Below the pieces are notes generated by a model. The model searched no databases and was not told where the DNA came from. It was given only the letters and a program-made list of their open reading frames with translations. 10,954 nt of DNA from Clostridiales bacterium UBA4959 (GTDB lineage: Bacteria > Bacillota > Clostridia > Oscillospirales > CAG-272), in assembly GCA_002397345.1 (NCBI GenBank), contig DHAH01000104.1, positions 13,975 to 24,928 of the forward strand, written 5' to 3'. Each line of letters opens with the position of its first letter. Positions within the stretch are counted from its first letter, which is position 1. Shown here piece by piece: positions 1 through 6,887 of the stretch. A program made the translations under genes and the position numbers.

Positions 1-2
1 TT

Positions 3-872
3 TATGACGTTATAAAAATTGTAGTCCTGTTATGCTTCTTAATCTTTGTTATCAGCTTTATCCAAAGCTATTTCCCGCCTGAACGCAGCAAAAAGATATT
101 AGGGCATATTCACGGTATCGGAGCAAATTCCGTCGCCGCCCTGCTTGGAACGGTGACGCCGTTTTGCTCCTGCTCGTCTATTCCGTTATTTATAGGTTTT
201 ACTTCCGCGGGTCTACCGCTCGGAGTCACTTTCTCATTTTTGATTTCTTCGCCGATGGTGGATCTTGGCTCCCTTGTCCTGCTTATGAGTATATTCGGAG
301 TAAAGGTCGCCGTTTTATATGTGATATTCGGTTTGGTAATCGCTGTCATTGGCGGCACTCTGATCGAAAAAATGCACATGGAAAAACATGTGGAGAACTT
401 TATCCTGTCAGCCGGGAGTGTTGATATAGACTCGCCGGAGCTGACGACAAAAGACCGGTTGATTTATGCAAAGGAGCAAACGCTTTCTACCTTTAAAAAG
501 GTTTTCCCATACATACTGATCGGCGTCGGGGTGGGCGCGGTGATCCATAACTGGATACCGGAGCAATGGGTAGCTTCCCTGCTTGGAAGCAACAATCCTT
601 TCGGCGTAATTTTAGCGACGCTGATAGGCGTGCCGATGTACGGCGATATTTTTGGCACGATCCCTATTGCGGAAGCGCTGCTTTTCAAGGGTGCGCAGCT
701 TGGCACGGTGTTGTCTTTTATGATGGCGGTGACCACACTGTCTTTGCCGTCTATGATTATGTTGCGCAAGGCAGTCAAGCCAAAATTATTAACTTTGTTT
801 ATTGCCATCTGCACCGTGGGTATAATTATCGTCGGTTATTTATTCAATATTTTGCAGCCGTTAATAGTATAA
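3..872 (+). CDS. YraQ/ArsP-like (DUF318) membrane permease, 5' end outside window
   Basis: The reading frame is open from base 3 to the TAA at 870-872, so this is the last 289 residues of a protein whose start lies upstream; the GTG at 153 is an internal codon, not the start. The protein is a multi-pass inner-membrane permease. Hydrophobic segments lie at about residues 3-22, 60-80, 90-120, 160-178, 190-222, 230-250 and 257-285 of the visible part. The signature TPFCSCSS at about residues 52-59, followed by P-L-F and a second P-M-V-D stretch, is typical of the YraQ/DUF318 permeases, of which ArsP (organoarsenical efflux) is the characterised member. The substrate cannot be told from sequence. 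A thioredoxin-like gene starts 34 bases after the stop, probably in the same operon. An ArsR-type regulator often precedes such genes, but that would be outside the window. Confidence 0.88.
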   Translation, partial: YDVIKIVVLLCFLIFVISFIQSYFPPERSKKILGHIHGIGANSVAALLGTVTPFCSCSSIPLFIGFTSAGLPLGVTFSFLISSPMVDLGSLVLLMSIFGVKVAVLYVIFGLVIAVIGGTLIEKMHMEKHVENFILSAGSVDIDSPELTTKDRLIYAKEQTLSTFKKVFPYILIGVGVGAVIHNWIPEQWVASLLGSNNPFGVILATLIGVPMYGDIFGTIPIAEALLFKGAQLGTVLSFMMAVTTLSLPSMIMLRKAVKPKLLTLFIAICTVGIIIVGYLFNILQPLIV

Positions 873-906
873 AAAGTATATATAATTTTAAAAGAGGAAA
901 ACAGAT

Positions 907-1251
907 ATGCCATTATTTAATTTTGGAAACAAAAAAGAAAAACCCGCAACCCGCCGCGCCTGTGATAGCGAAAGCACGGCAAAGACCGCGAGCGCGAAAA
1001 CAGAAGGCGCGAGCGTTAAGGTTCTGGGCAGCGGCTGCGCAAAATGCAACCAGCTCGAAGCCACGGTAAAAGCGGCACTCGAGCAGTTAGGTATGGATGC
1101 GGCTATCGACCATGTGACCGATTTTACCAAAATCGCGTCTTACGGTGTTATGAGTACTCCCGCTCTTGTTATAGACGGAAAAGTGGTTTCCTGCAGCAAG
1201 GTTCTCAAGACCGATGAAGTCGTAAAACTTCTTCGGAAGGTCAGAGGGTGA
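907..1251 (+). CDS. Small thioredoxin-fold redox protein (CxxC), permease partner
   Basis: A 114-residue protein. Residues 1-36 are a polar Lys/Ala/Thr-rich linker starting MPLFNFG. Residues 37-114 form a compact thioredoxin/glutaredoxin-like domain of the 'redox-active disulfide protein 2' type. The active-site pair is C44-A-K-C47 in GSGCAKC, and the cis-proline is in S83-T84-P85 with the following ALVIDGKVV strand. There is an extra cysteine at C96 and one in the linker at C19. No signal peptide is seen, so it is probably cytosolic or loosely membrane-associated. AGAGGAAA about 8 bases upstream is a good ribosome binding site and supports the ATG at 907. Genes of this type commonly sit next to YraQ/ArsP permeases, suggesting that the protein reduces the permease cysteines or the cargo; that role is inferred. 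The strong hairpin just downstream ends the operon. Confidence 0.85.
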   Translation: MPLFNFGNKKEKPATRRACDSESTAKTASAKTEGASVKVLGSGCAKCNQLEATVKAALEQLGMDAAIDHVTDFTKIASYGVMSTPALVIDGKVVSCSKVLKTDEVVKLLRKVRG

Positions 1252-1261
1252 ATATTTATTG

Positions 1262-1310
1262 AAATTCCGCTGCCCATGCGGGTCACTTCCCACATGGGCA
1301 GCGGAATTTT
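1262..1310 (+). terminator. Long perfect hairpin, intrinsic terminator of the permease operon
   Basis: Bases 1262-1278 pair perfectly with 1293-1309 (17 bp, AAATTCCGCTGCCCATG and its complement). Inside, GGG 1280-1282 can pair with CCC 1289-1291 after one mismatch. The A-rich left arm and T-rich right arm (TTTT at 1307-1310) would let it act in either direction, but the T-tract is short. It begins 10 bases after the thioredoxin-like stop codon and separates this operon from hen1. Confidence 0.8.
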
Positions 1311-1349
1311 ACTACGTTTCAATAATTTTACACATTCATACATTTAATG

Positions 1350-1378
1350 TTGATTTTTATTTTCCGTTATGATATACA
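1350..1378 (+). promoter_or_regulatory. Candidate sigma-A promoter for hen1-pnkp
   Basis: TTGATT at 1350-1355 and TATACA at 1373-1378 are separated by 17 bases in an AT-rich stretch, and predict a leader of about 60 bases before the hen1 start. A second pair, TTGATT 1401-1406 and TTATAA 1425-1430, would start transcription on top of the ribosome binding site and is less likely. This is a by-eye match only. Confidence 0.4.
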
Positions 1379-1436
1379 ATAAGTATTGATATAAATAGAG
1401 TTGATTTTTTAGTCGGGCAATTGTTTATAAATAATT

Positions 1437-1442
1437 GAGGAG
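1437..1442 (+). promoter_or_regulatory. Ribosome binding site that sets the hen1 start
   Basis: GAGGAG lies four bases before the ATG at 1447. The longest open frame could begin at the TTG at 1435, but that codon would precede the Shine-Dalgarno sequence, whereas the ATG at 1447 follows it and gives the family N-terminus MLLTI. Confidence 0.65.
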
Positions 1443-1446
1443 TCAT

Positions 1447-2841
1447 ATGCTGCTCACAATAAATTACGTCGGTCAGAACACGCAGGATTTAGGATACCTC
1501 CTGCATAAGAACCCCAGCCGTCCGCAGGTGTTTACACTCAATTACGGCAAGGCGTATGTTTTTTATCCGGAGGTATCGAACACCAGCACCACCGCCGCGC
1601 TGCTGCTGGATATTGACCCCCTCGAGCTGGCGCGGGGAAAAAGCGGACAGGCTCCGAGCGGTTTATTCGATTATGTCAACGACCGCCCGTATGTCTGCTC
1701 GTCTTTCATGAGCGGCGCGATCGCAAAGGTGTTCGGCACGGCGATGTCGGGGCGATCAAAAGAAAAACAGGAGCTTGCCGATACTCCCCTGCCCCTGACC
1801 GCAAAAATCACTATGCTTTCGGCGCAAAACCAAGGCATGATCACGGAGATATTCGAGCCGCTTGGCTATTCAGTCGGAATTGAAACGTTCCAAAACGACG
1901 ACAAATTCGCGCGCTGGGGTGAAAGTAAATATGTCAACCTGACGTTGTCGGGCAATGTCCGGCTGCGCGATTTATTAAACCACCTATATGTGCTCATCCC
2001 CGTGTTTGACACGCAGAAGCATTATTTTATCTCGTCCGAGGAGATCGGCAAGCTGCTCTCCCACGGCGAGGGCTGGCTGCGCGAGCATCCCCGCCGCGAA
2101 TATATAACCAGCCGATATTTAAACCGCCGCAGGGGATTTATAAACAAAGCGCTGGCGCAATTAACCGACGGTGAGTCTGCGGCCGACGAATGCGAGCTGC
2201 CCGATGTAGGGGAGGGGTTCTTCCCCTCCCGCAAAACCTCACTCAATCAAACCCGTCTCCGCGCCGTAACGGACGAAGTTTTAGCAAGCGGCGCCGCAAG
2301 CGTTATCGACATGGGCTGCGGCGAGGGCAGCCTGACGCGCATGTTGATACGCGAAAAGCAACTGCGTAAAGTCGCGGCGTTTGACGTTTCGTTCACCGTA
2401 TTGGAACGCGCGAAATCGAACCTTAAAATAGACAGCCTGCATGAATCGCTGCAGGACAAGCTGGAGCTGTTCCAAAGCAGCCTTGTATATCGCGACAGTC
2501 GGTTCGAAGGCTATGACTGCGCCTGTGTGGTCGAGGTTATCGAACATCTCGACGCGTCGCGTCTGACAGCGTTTTCCCGCGTGCTGTTTGAATTTTCGAA
2601 ACCGAAAACCGCGATCCTCACCACGCCGAACGTTGAATACAACACAAATTACACGAACATGAGCGAAAATTCTCTGCGCCATTCCGATCACCGTTTTGAA
2701 TGGAGCAGGGCGCAGTTCGCCGAATGGGCAAGTTCGGTATGCGAAAAATACGGGTATACGGTGACAATAAAAGAGATCGGCGACAATGACGAAAAAACCG
2801 GCGCGCCGACCCAGATGGGAGTGTTCACAAAATGCGAATAG
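1447..2841 (+). CDS. hen1: Hen1, 3'-terminal RNA ribose 2'-O-methyltransferase
   Basis: A 464-residue bacterial Hen1, close to the usual length. The N-terminal half (about 1-245), starting MLLTI and with LGYLLHK at 16-22, is the region known to activate the ligase domain of Pnkp. The C-terminal half (about 265-464) is a SAM-dependent methyltransferase. Its SAM motif I is D288-M-G-C-G-E-G294. The metal-binding set is E363-V-I-E366-H367 plus H415 in DHRFEW, and TTPN at 392-395 follows the family pattern. It transfers a methyl group from SAM to the 2'-OH of the 3' end of cleaved RNA so that a resealed site cannot be cut again. The gene overlaps pnkp by 10 bases, indicating translational coupling. 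One oddity is a perfect GC hairpin in the linker between the halves (bases 2210-2230). Identification is by recalled family motifs; function is inferred from studied homologues. Confidence 0.96.
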   Translation: MLLTINYVGQNTQDLGYLLHKNPSRPQVFTLNYGKAYVFYPEVSNTSTTAALLLDIDPLELARGKSGQAPSGLFDYVNDRPYVCSSFMSGAIAKVFGTAMSGRSKEKQELADTPLPLTAKITMLSAQNQGMITEIFEPLGYSVGIETFQNDDKFARWGESKYVNLTLSGNVRLRDLLNHLYVLIPVFDTQKHYFISSEEIGKLLSHGEGWLREHPRREYITSRYLNRRRGFINKALAQLTDGESAADECELPDVGEGFFPSRKTSLNQTRLRAVTDEVLASGAASVIDMGCGEGSLTRMLIREKQLRKVAAFDVSFTVLERAKSNLKIDSLHESLQDKLELFQSSLVYRDSRFEGYDCACVVEVIEHLDASRLTAFSRVLFEFSKPKTAILTTPNVEYNTNYTNMSENSLRHSDHRFEWSRAQFAEWASSVCEKYGYTVTIKEIGDNDEKTGAPTQMGVFTKCE

Positions 2842-5435
2842 AGATTCCAAAGCTGTGTGTTGTGGCGATGATCGGCGCGTCGGGCAGCGGGAAATCGACC
2901 TTTACCAAAGCTCATTTTGCTCCTACCGAGATATTGTCCTCCGATTATTTCCGCGGGCTTGTTTCCGATGACGAGAACGATCAGAGCGTAAGTGGCGCCG
3001 CGTTTGACGCGCTGTACTATATCGCCGGAAAGCGGCTGGAGAACGATAAACTCGTCGTTATCGACGCGACTAACATTCAGCCGGGCGCGCGCGCTGAGGT
3101 TGTCGCGCTCGCCAAGAAGTTCGATGTCCTGCCCGTCGCCATTGTGCTGAACACACCCGAAAAAATTTGCGTCGAGCGTAATAAATCCCGTGCTGGCTTT
3201 GGCGAACATGTGGTCAAGCGTCATTGTCTGGAGTTGAAAAAGTCGCTCCGCCATTTGAAAAAAGAGGGCTTTCGGTATATTTATGTGATCGATGATCCGG
3301 ACGAGGAAATCGAGCTTGTCCGCGTTCCCTCGTGGACAGACAAAAGCGGCGAGCGCGGTCCGTTTGACCTCATCGGCGACGTTCACGGCTGTTTTGACGA
3401 GCTGTGCGAGCTGCTCACCAATATGGAGTATACGCTTGACTGCGATTGTGAGCACGGAGTCTTCAACGCATCCCATCCCAATGGGCGCAGGGTGATATTC
3501 CTCGGCGACTTGTGCGACCGGGGCAACAAAATCACCGAAACGCTGAAGCTTGTCATGAACATGGTAAATTCTGGCAGCGCGCTCTGCGTACCCGGCAACC
3601 ATGATGTGAAGCTGCTAAAATATTTAAGCGGCGCGAAGGTGCAGTTAACTCACGGGTTGGAGGATTCCGTAAAACAGCTTGAGGGACAGACCCCGGAATT
3701 CATTGCGGAGTTAAAGACATTTTTAAACAGCCTTATCAGTCATTATGTGCTTGACGGCGGCAAGCTGGTCGCGGCCCACGCCGGTATGAAGGAAAAATAT
3801 CAGGGGAAAAGTTCATCGCGCGTGCGTTCATTCGCCCTCTACGGCGACACGACCGGTGAAAGCGACGAATACGGGCTGCCTGTCCGGCTCGACTGGGCGG
3901 CACAGTACAGAGGTAAAGCGAGGGTCGTGTACGGTCACACGCCGACCGCCGAAGTTTATGCGACCAACAATACCTTCAATGTCGACACCGGCTGTGTGTT
4001 CGGCGGCAGATTGACGGCATATCGCTATCCCGAAGGCGATATCGTCAGCGTACCGGCGCGCCGGACATATTTTGAGCCCGCCAAGCCCCTGCGTCCCGCA
4101 GAGAGCGACGAGGACGCCGCTCCGCAAGATGATATTTTAAACATCTCCGATGTGCTGGAAAAGCGGCACATCGAAACCTCGCTGCACCGCGGCATAACCA
4201 TCCGCGAAGAAAACGCGGCGGCGGCGCTCGAGATTATGAGCCGTTTCGCCGCCGACCCGCACTGGCTGATTTACCTGCCCCCCACCATGTCGCCCTGCGA
4301 AACCTCGAAACTGCCCGATATGCTCGAGCACCCGCTTGAAGCCTTCGGTTACTACAAAAATCGCGGCGTCACCTCTGTCGTCTGCGAGCAAAAACACATG
4401 GGTTCCCGCGCCGTGATGATAATCTGCCGTGATAACGCGGCCGCTAAACGGCGGTTTCTGATACAGGACGGCAGCGCCGGCATCATCTATACTCGAACCG
4501 GGCGGCATTTCTTCGAAGATAACGCAACGCAGGACGCGCTGCTCGACCGCGTACGCGCAGCGCTTACCGAGTCGCGTTTTTGGGACGATTTTAACACCGA
4601 TTGGGTCTGTCTTGACACCGAGCTGATGCCGTGGTCGGCAAAAGCGCAGGTGCTGCTCGAGCAGCAATACGCGCCGACAGGCAGGGCGGGCACCTCCGGT
4701 TTGTCCGCCGCGGTCGCGGCGCTGCGGAGCGCTGACGCCGCCGGGAGCGTCGCGCGTGAAGTTGACAGCGTTACCTCGGGTCAGAACGCCGACCTCTCCG
4801 CGTTATTGGAGCGCTATACGGAGCGCGCGGAGCTACTGTCTAAATATGTCATGTCGTACCGCCGTTATTGCTGGGACGTGGACAGCATAGAAGATTACCG
4901 CATCGCGCCCTTCCACGTCTTGGCGACCGAGGGCGCTCTGCACAGCGATAAAAATCATATCTGGCATATGAATACAATAAAAGAATATATCACTCAAACC
5001 GACCCGATACTCATGGCGACAAACCACATTCCGGTGGATTTAAACGACGAAAGCAGCGTTGAAAACGGCGTAAAATGGTGGGAAGAGCTGACCGCGTCGG
5101 GCGGTGAGGGCATGGTTATGAAGCCATATGATTTTATTGCAAGAAATATATCCGGAGGTGGTATCTCCGGCGGCGAAATATTGCAGCCTGCCGTCAAATG
5201 CCGCGGACGCGAATATCTGCGCATCATCTACGGCCCCGAATATACCATGCCCGACAAGCTCACGCGGCTGAAAAACCGCTCTCTTTCGCTTAAACGCAGT
5301 CTTGCGCTGCGCGAATTCGCGCTGGGAATGGAGTGGCTCGCCCGTTTTGTAAAGGGCGAGCCGCTACACCGCGTGCATGAGTGCGTTTTCGGTGTGCTGG
5401 CGCTGGAAAGCGAACCGGTCGACCCAAGGCTGTAG
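2832..5435 (+). CDS. pnkp: Pnkp, RNA-repair kinase-phosphatase-ligase
   Basis: An 867-residue three-domain enzyme, very near the length of the Clostridium thermocellum enzyme (about 870). The 5'-OH polynucleotide kinase covers about 1-170, with the P-loop G15-A-S-G-S-G-K21-S-T23. The calcineurin-type 2',3'-phosphatase covers about 175-410, with D183-V-H185, GDLCDRG at 225-231, GNH at 255-257, H316 in AHAG, and GHT at 368-370. The adenylyltransferase/ligase covers about 430-867, with nucleotidyl-acceptor K521 in EQKHMGSR, EGMVMKP at 759-765 and VKCRGREYLRIIYG at 788-801. It repairs RNA broken by ribotoxins, and sealing requires the Hen1 N-terminal domain, so the two products are expected to form a complex. 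The start at 2832 overlaps the hen1 stop. A Gly-Ser-Ile repeat just before ligase motif V (residues 773-783) looks longer than in the homologues I recall. All catalytic motifs are intact. Confidence 0.97.
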   Translation: MRIEIPKLCVVAMIGASGSGKSTFTKAHFAPTEILSSDYFRGLVSDDENDQSVSGAAFDALYYIAGKRLENDKLVVIDATNIQPGARAEVVALAKKFDVLPVAIVLNTPEKICVERNKSRAGFGEHVVKRHCLELKKSLRHLKKEGFRYIYVIDDPDEEIELVRVPSWTDKSGERGPFDLIGDVHGCFDELCELLTNMEYTLDCDCEHGVFNASHPNGRRVIFLGDLCDRGNKITETLKLVMNMVNSGSALCVPGNHDVKLLKYLSGAKVQLTHGLEDSVKQLEGQTPEFIAELKTFLNSLISHYVLDGGKLVAAHAGMKEKYQGKSSSRVRSFALYGDTTGESDEYGLPVRLDWAAQYRGKARVVYGHTPTAEVYATNNTFNVDTGCVFGGRLTAYRYPEGDIVSVPARRTYFEPAKPLRPAESDEDAAPQDDILNISDVLEKRHIETSLHRGITIREENAAAALEIMSRFAADPHWLIYLPPTMSPCETSKLPDMLEHPLEAFGYYKNRGVTSVVCEQKHMGSRAVMIICRDNAAAKRRFLIQDGSAGIIYTRTGRHFFEDNATQDALLDRVRAALTESRFWDDFNTDWVCLDTELMPWSAKAQVLLEQQYAPTGRAGTSGLSAAVAALRSADAAGSVAREVDSVTSGQNADLSALLERYTERAELLSKYVMSYRRYCWDVDSIEDYRIAPFHVLATEGALHSDKNHIWHMNTIKEYITQTDPILMATNHIPVDLNDESSVENGVKWWEELTASGGEGMVMKPYDFIARNISGGGISGGEILQPAVKCRGREYLRIIYGPEYTMPDKLTRLKNRSLSLKRSLALREFALGMEWLARFVKGEPLHRVHECVFGVLALESEPVDPRL

Positions 5436-5457
5436 GGATACAGGGGACGGGGATACG

Positions 5458-5511
5458 CTGGGGGGTGATAAGATCACCCCCCAGTCCCCCGCAGACAAGG
5501 GGATATTTTTT
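5458..5511 (+). terminator. GC-rich terminator after pnkp
   Basis: Bases 5458-5469 pair perfectly with 5473-5484 (12 bp, CTGGGGGGTGAT, three-base loop). A smaller stem, TCCCC 5485-5489 with GGGGA 5499-5503, follows and runs into a T-run at 5506-5511. Together they should end hen1-pnkp transcription. The stretch from the stop codon onward is unusually G-rich and carries GGGATAC twice (5435-5441 and 5450-5456, 15 bases apart). Confidence 0.7.
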
Positions 5512-5513
5512 AA

Positions 5514-5543
5514 TTTACATTGTTAGCTTATATGGTGTACTAT
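5514..5543 (+). promoter_or_regulatory. Candidate promoter for the endonuclease III-like gene
   Basis: TTTACA at 5514-5519 and TACTAT at 5538-5543 with an 18-base spacer would start transcription near 5550, about 37 bases before the ATG. GTGTAC at 5535-5540 overlaps the -10 and its complement GTACAC recurs at 5557-5562 around the GGAATTCC palindrome (5544-5551), so an operator is possible. The match is modest. Confidence 0.33.
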
Positions 5544-5586
5544 GGAATTCCGCAGTGTACACTTAATTTTGAAATGATTTTTTTAT

Positions 5587-6222
5587 ATGAATATACATAA
5601 CATATACAACGCACTACTGTCCCATTACGGCGACCCGCACTGGTGGCCGGCGGAGACGCCGTACGAGGTGATTGTCGGCGCGGTGCTGACGCAAAACACC
5701 GCGTGGAGCAACGTGGAGGTTGCTATCGCAAATTTCGGCGGCGATCTGTCGCCCGAATTTGTCGCGGGCGCTAATATTGAAACGCTGTCGCAGATAATTA
5801 AACCCGCCGGATCTTTCAATCAAAAGGCAGGGTATCTGAAAACGGTGACCGCGTGGTTCGCGCTTTATAATTACAGCGTCGCGGCTGTGCAAAACGAGCC
5901 GCTTGAAAAAATACGCGCCGAGCTTCGATCGGTAAAAGGCGTCGGGCAGGAGACCGCCGACTCGATATTACTGTACGCGTTCGGATTTCCCTCTTTTGTG
6001 GTTGACGCCTACACGCACCGGCTCTGCGAACGCTATCCCATCGAAGCGGGTAAAAATTACGCGGCGGTCAAGGCGTATTTCGAGGGTAATCTCCCAAAAA
6101 GCGCGGAGCTATACAACAATTTTCATGCGTTGATTGTGGTAAACGCAAAGGAGCATTGCAGGAAAAAGCCGTCCTGCGCGGGCTGCCCGCTCGCCGGCGA
6201 GTGCGAAAAGTGCGTTCTATGA
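5587..6222 (+). CDS. Endonuclease III-like HhH-GPD DNA glycosylase with Fe-S cluster
   Basis: A 211-residue member of the endonuclease III-related group (COG2231 / MagIII-like) of base-excision repair. The substrate-side signature LTQNTAWSNV lies at 34-43. The helix-hairpin-helix is at about 113-130 (V116-K-G-V-G-Q-E-T-A-D125) and the catalytic aspartate is D140 in VVDAYTHR. Four cysteines C191, C197, C200 and C206 can hold a 4Fe-4S cluster; C209 is extra. The lysine that makes E. coli Nth a bifunctional glycosylase/lyase follows the GVG motif as GVGRK; here that position reads GVGQE, so a monofunctional glycosylase, perhaps for alkylated bases, is the better guess. The first Fe-S spacing is C-x5-C rather than the C-x6-C of Nth. 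No clear Shine-Dalgarno precedes the ATG, so translation may be weak. It lies 151 bases past pnkp, behind a terminator, so it is a separate unit. Confidence 0.88.
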   Translation: MNIHNIYNALLSHYGDPHWWPAETPYEVIVGAVLTQNTAWSNVEVAIANFGGDLSPEFVAGANIETLSQIIKPAGSFNQKAGYLKTVTAWFALYNYSVAAVQNEPLEKIRAELRSVKGVGQETADSILLYAFGFPSFVVDAYTHRLCERYPIEAGKNYAAVKAYFEGNLPKSAELYNNFHALIVVNAKEHCRKKPSCAGCPLAGECEKCVL

Positions 6223-6249
6223 CCCGAAACAGGTTATTTTCAGCGCTAA

Positions 6250-6272
6250 CAGCGGTTGTTAACCGTTGGTTT
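6250..6272 (+). terminator. Weak hairpin after the glycosylase gene
   Basis: Bases 6250-6257 (CAGCGGTT) pair with 6261-6268 (AACCGTTG) with one G-U pair and a three-base loop, 28 bases after the stop codon. The T-tract is poor (TTT at 6270-6272), so termination may be incomplete or may rely on Rho. The rest of this 169-base gap holds the next promoter. Confidence 0.35.
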
Positions 6273-6327
6273 ATAAAGATGTATCCGTTTGGTTGAGTTT
6301 TTTAGGTCAAAAACAACTGATATTCCC

Positions 6328-6356
6328 TTCATTTGGTATCATGTCGGGTGTATAAT
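6328..6356 (+). promoter_or_regulatory. Promoter of the HTH regulator pair
   Basis: A perfect TATAAT at 6351-6356 lies 17 bases after TTCATT at 6328-6333, predicting a leader of about 30 bases that still contains the AAAGGAG ribosome binding site (6372-6378). TGATA (6318-6322) and TATCA (6337-6341) form a short dyad around the -35 box, which could be an autoregulatory operator for the Xre protein; the arms are only five bases. Confidence 0.6.
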
Positions 6357-6391
6357 ATTCTTACAACAACAAAAGGAGCGTAATTATTTAT

Positions 6392-6886
6392 ATGGCACAA
6401 ACACTTGGAGGAAAAATCTCGGAACTGCGTAAGGATATCGGCATCACACAGGATGAAATGTCAGAGAAGCTCGGTGTAACGCCGCAGGCGGTATCGAAAT
6501 GGGAGAACGATGTCTCCTGCCCCGATATTATGCTGCTGCCCAAACTCGCCGGACTGCTCGGCATATCGATCGACGAGCTGTTTTCAAACGCACCCAAAAA
6601 AGAAACGCAAATTTTACCCGAGGATAAACGCAAAAACCCCGACGAAATGCTGCTGCGTATTATCGTTAATTCCAACGATGGCGACAAGGTACGCGTGAAT
6701 CTGCCGATCCCGCTTATCAAACTGGCAATCGAGATGGGTATAGGAATGCCGCAGGTATCGGGCAACGAAGCTTTGCAGAATATAGATTTCAATCAAATTT
6801 TGGCGCTGGTCGATAAAGGACTTATCGGCAAGCTGGTCGAGGTAGAAAGCGCGGACGGCGATGTCGTAGAAATAACGGTGGAATAA
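6392..6886 (+). CDS. Xre/Cro-CI family HTH regulator with C-terminal DGDxV module
   Basis: A 164-residue protein. Residues 8-62 are a typical Xre helix-turn-helix (ITQDEMSEKLGVTPQAVSKW at 18-37, then LPKLAGLLGISIDELF). Residues 66-83 are a charged linker. Residues about 84-164 form a second domain with an N-terminal strand RIIVNSNDGDKVRVNLPIPL and a C-terminal strand LVEVESADGDVVEITVE, resembling the module seen next to SHOCT-like/YvlB-type proteins; the exact family name is from memory. It is likely a cytosolic DNA-binding regulator, possibly of its own operon. AAAGGAG at 6372-6378 is a good site but sits 13 bases before the ATG, which is long. The next gene begins one base after its stop and appears to carry the same C-terminal module alone. 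Confidence 0.85.
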   Translation: MAQTLGGKISELRKDIGITQDEMSEKLGVTPQAVSKWENDVSCPDIMLLPKLAGLLGISIDELFSNAPKKETQILPEDKRKNPDEMLLRIIVNSNDGDKVRVNLPIPLIKLAIEMGIGMPQVSGNEALQNIDFNQILALVDKGLIGKLVEVESADGDVVEITVE

Positions 6887-6887
6887 T

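Noticed and set aside
153..155. GTG at 153 as the start of the permease
   Set aside because: The frame stays open to base 3 and encodes a further membrane segment, so the gene begins outside the window.
1435..1446. TTG at 1435 as an upstream start for hen1
   Set aside because: It precedes the Shine-Dalgarno GAGGAG and would add MRSH to the family N-terminus MLLTI.
2688..3602. 304-codon minus-strand open frame across the hen1-pnkp junction
   Set aside because: It lies antisense to two genes with intact catalytic motifs and has no recognisable domain.
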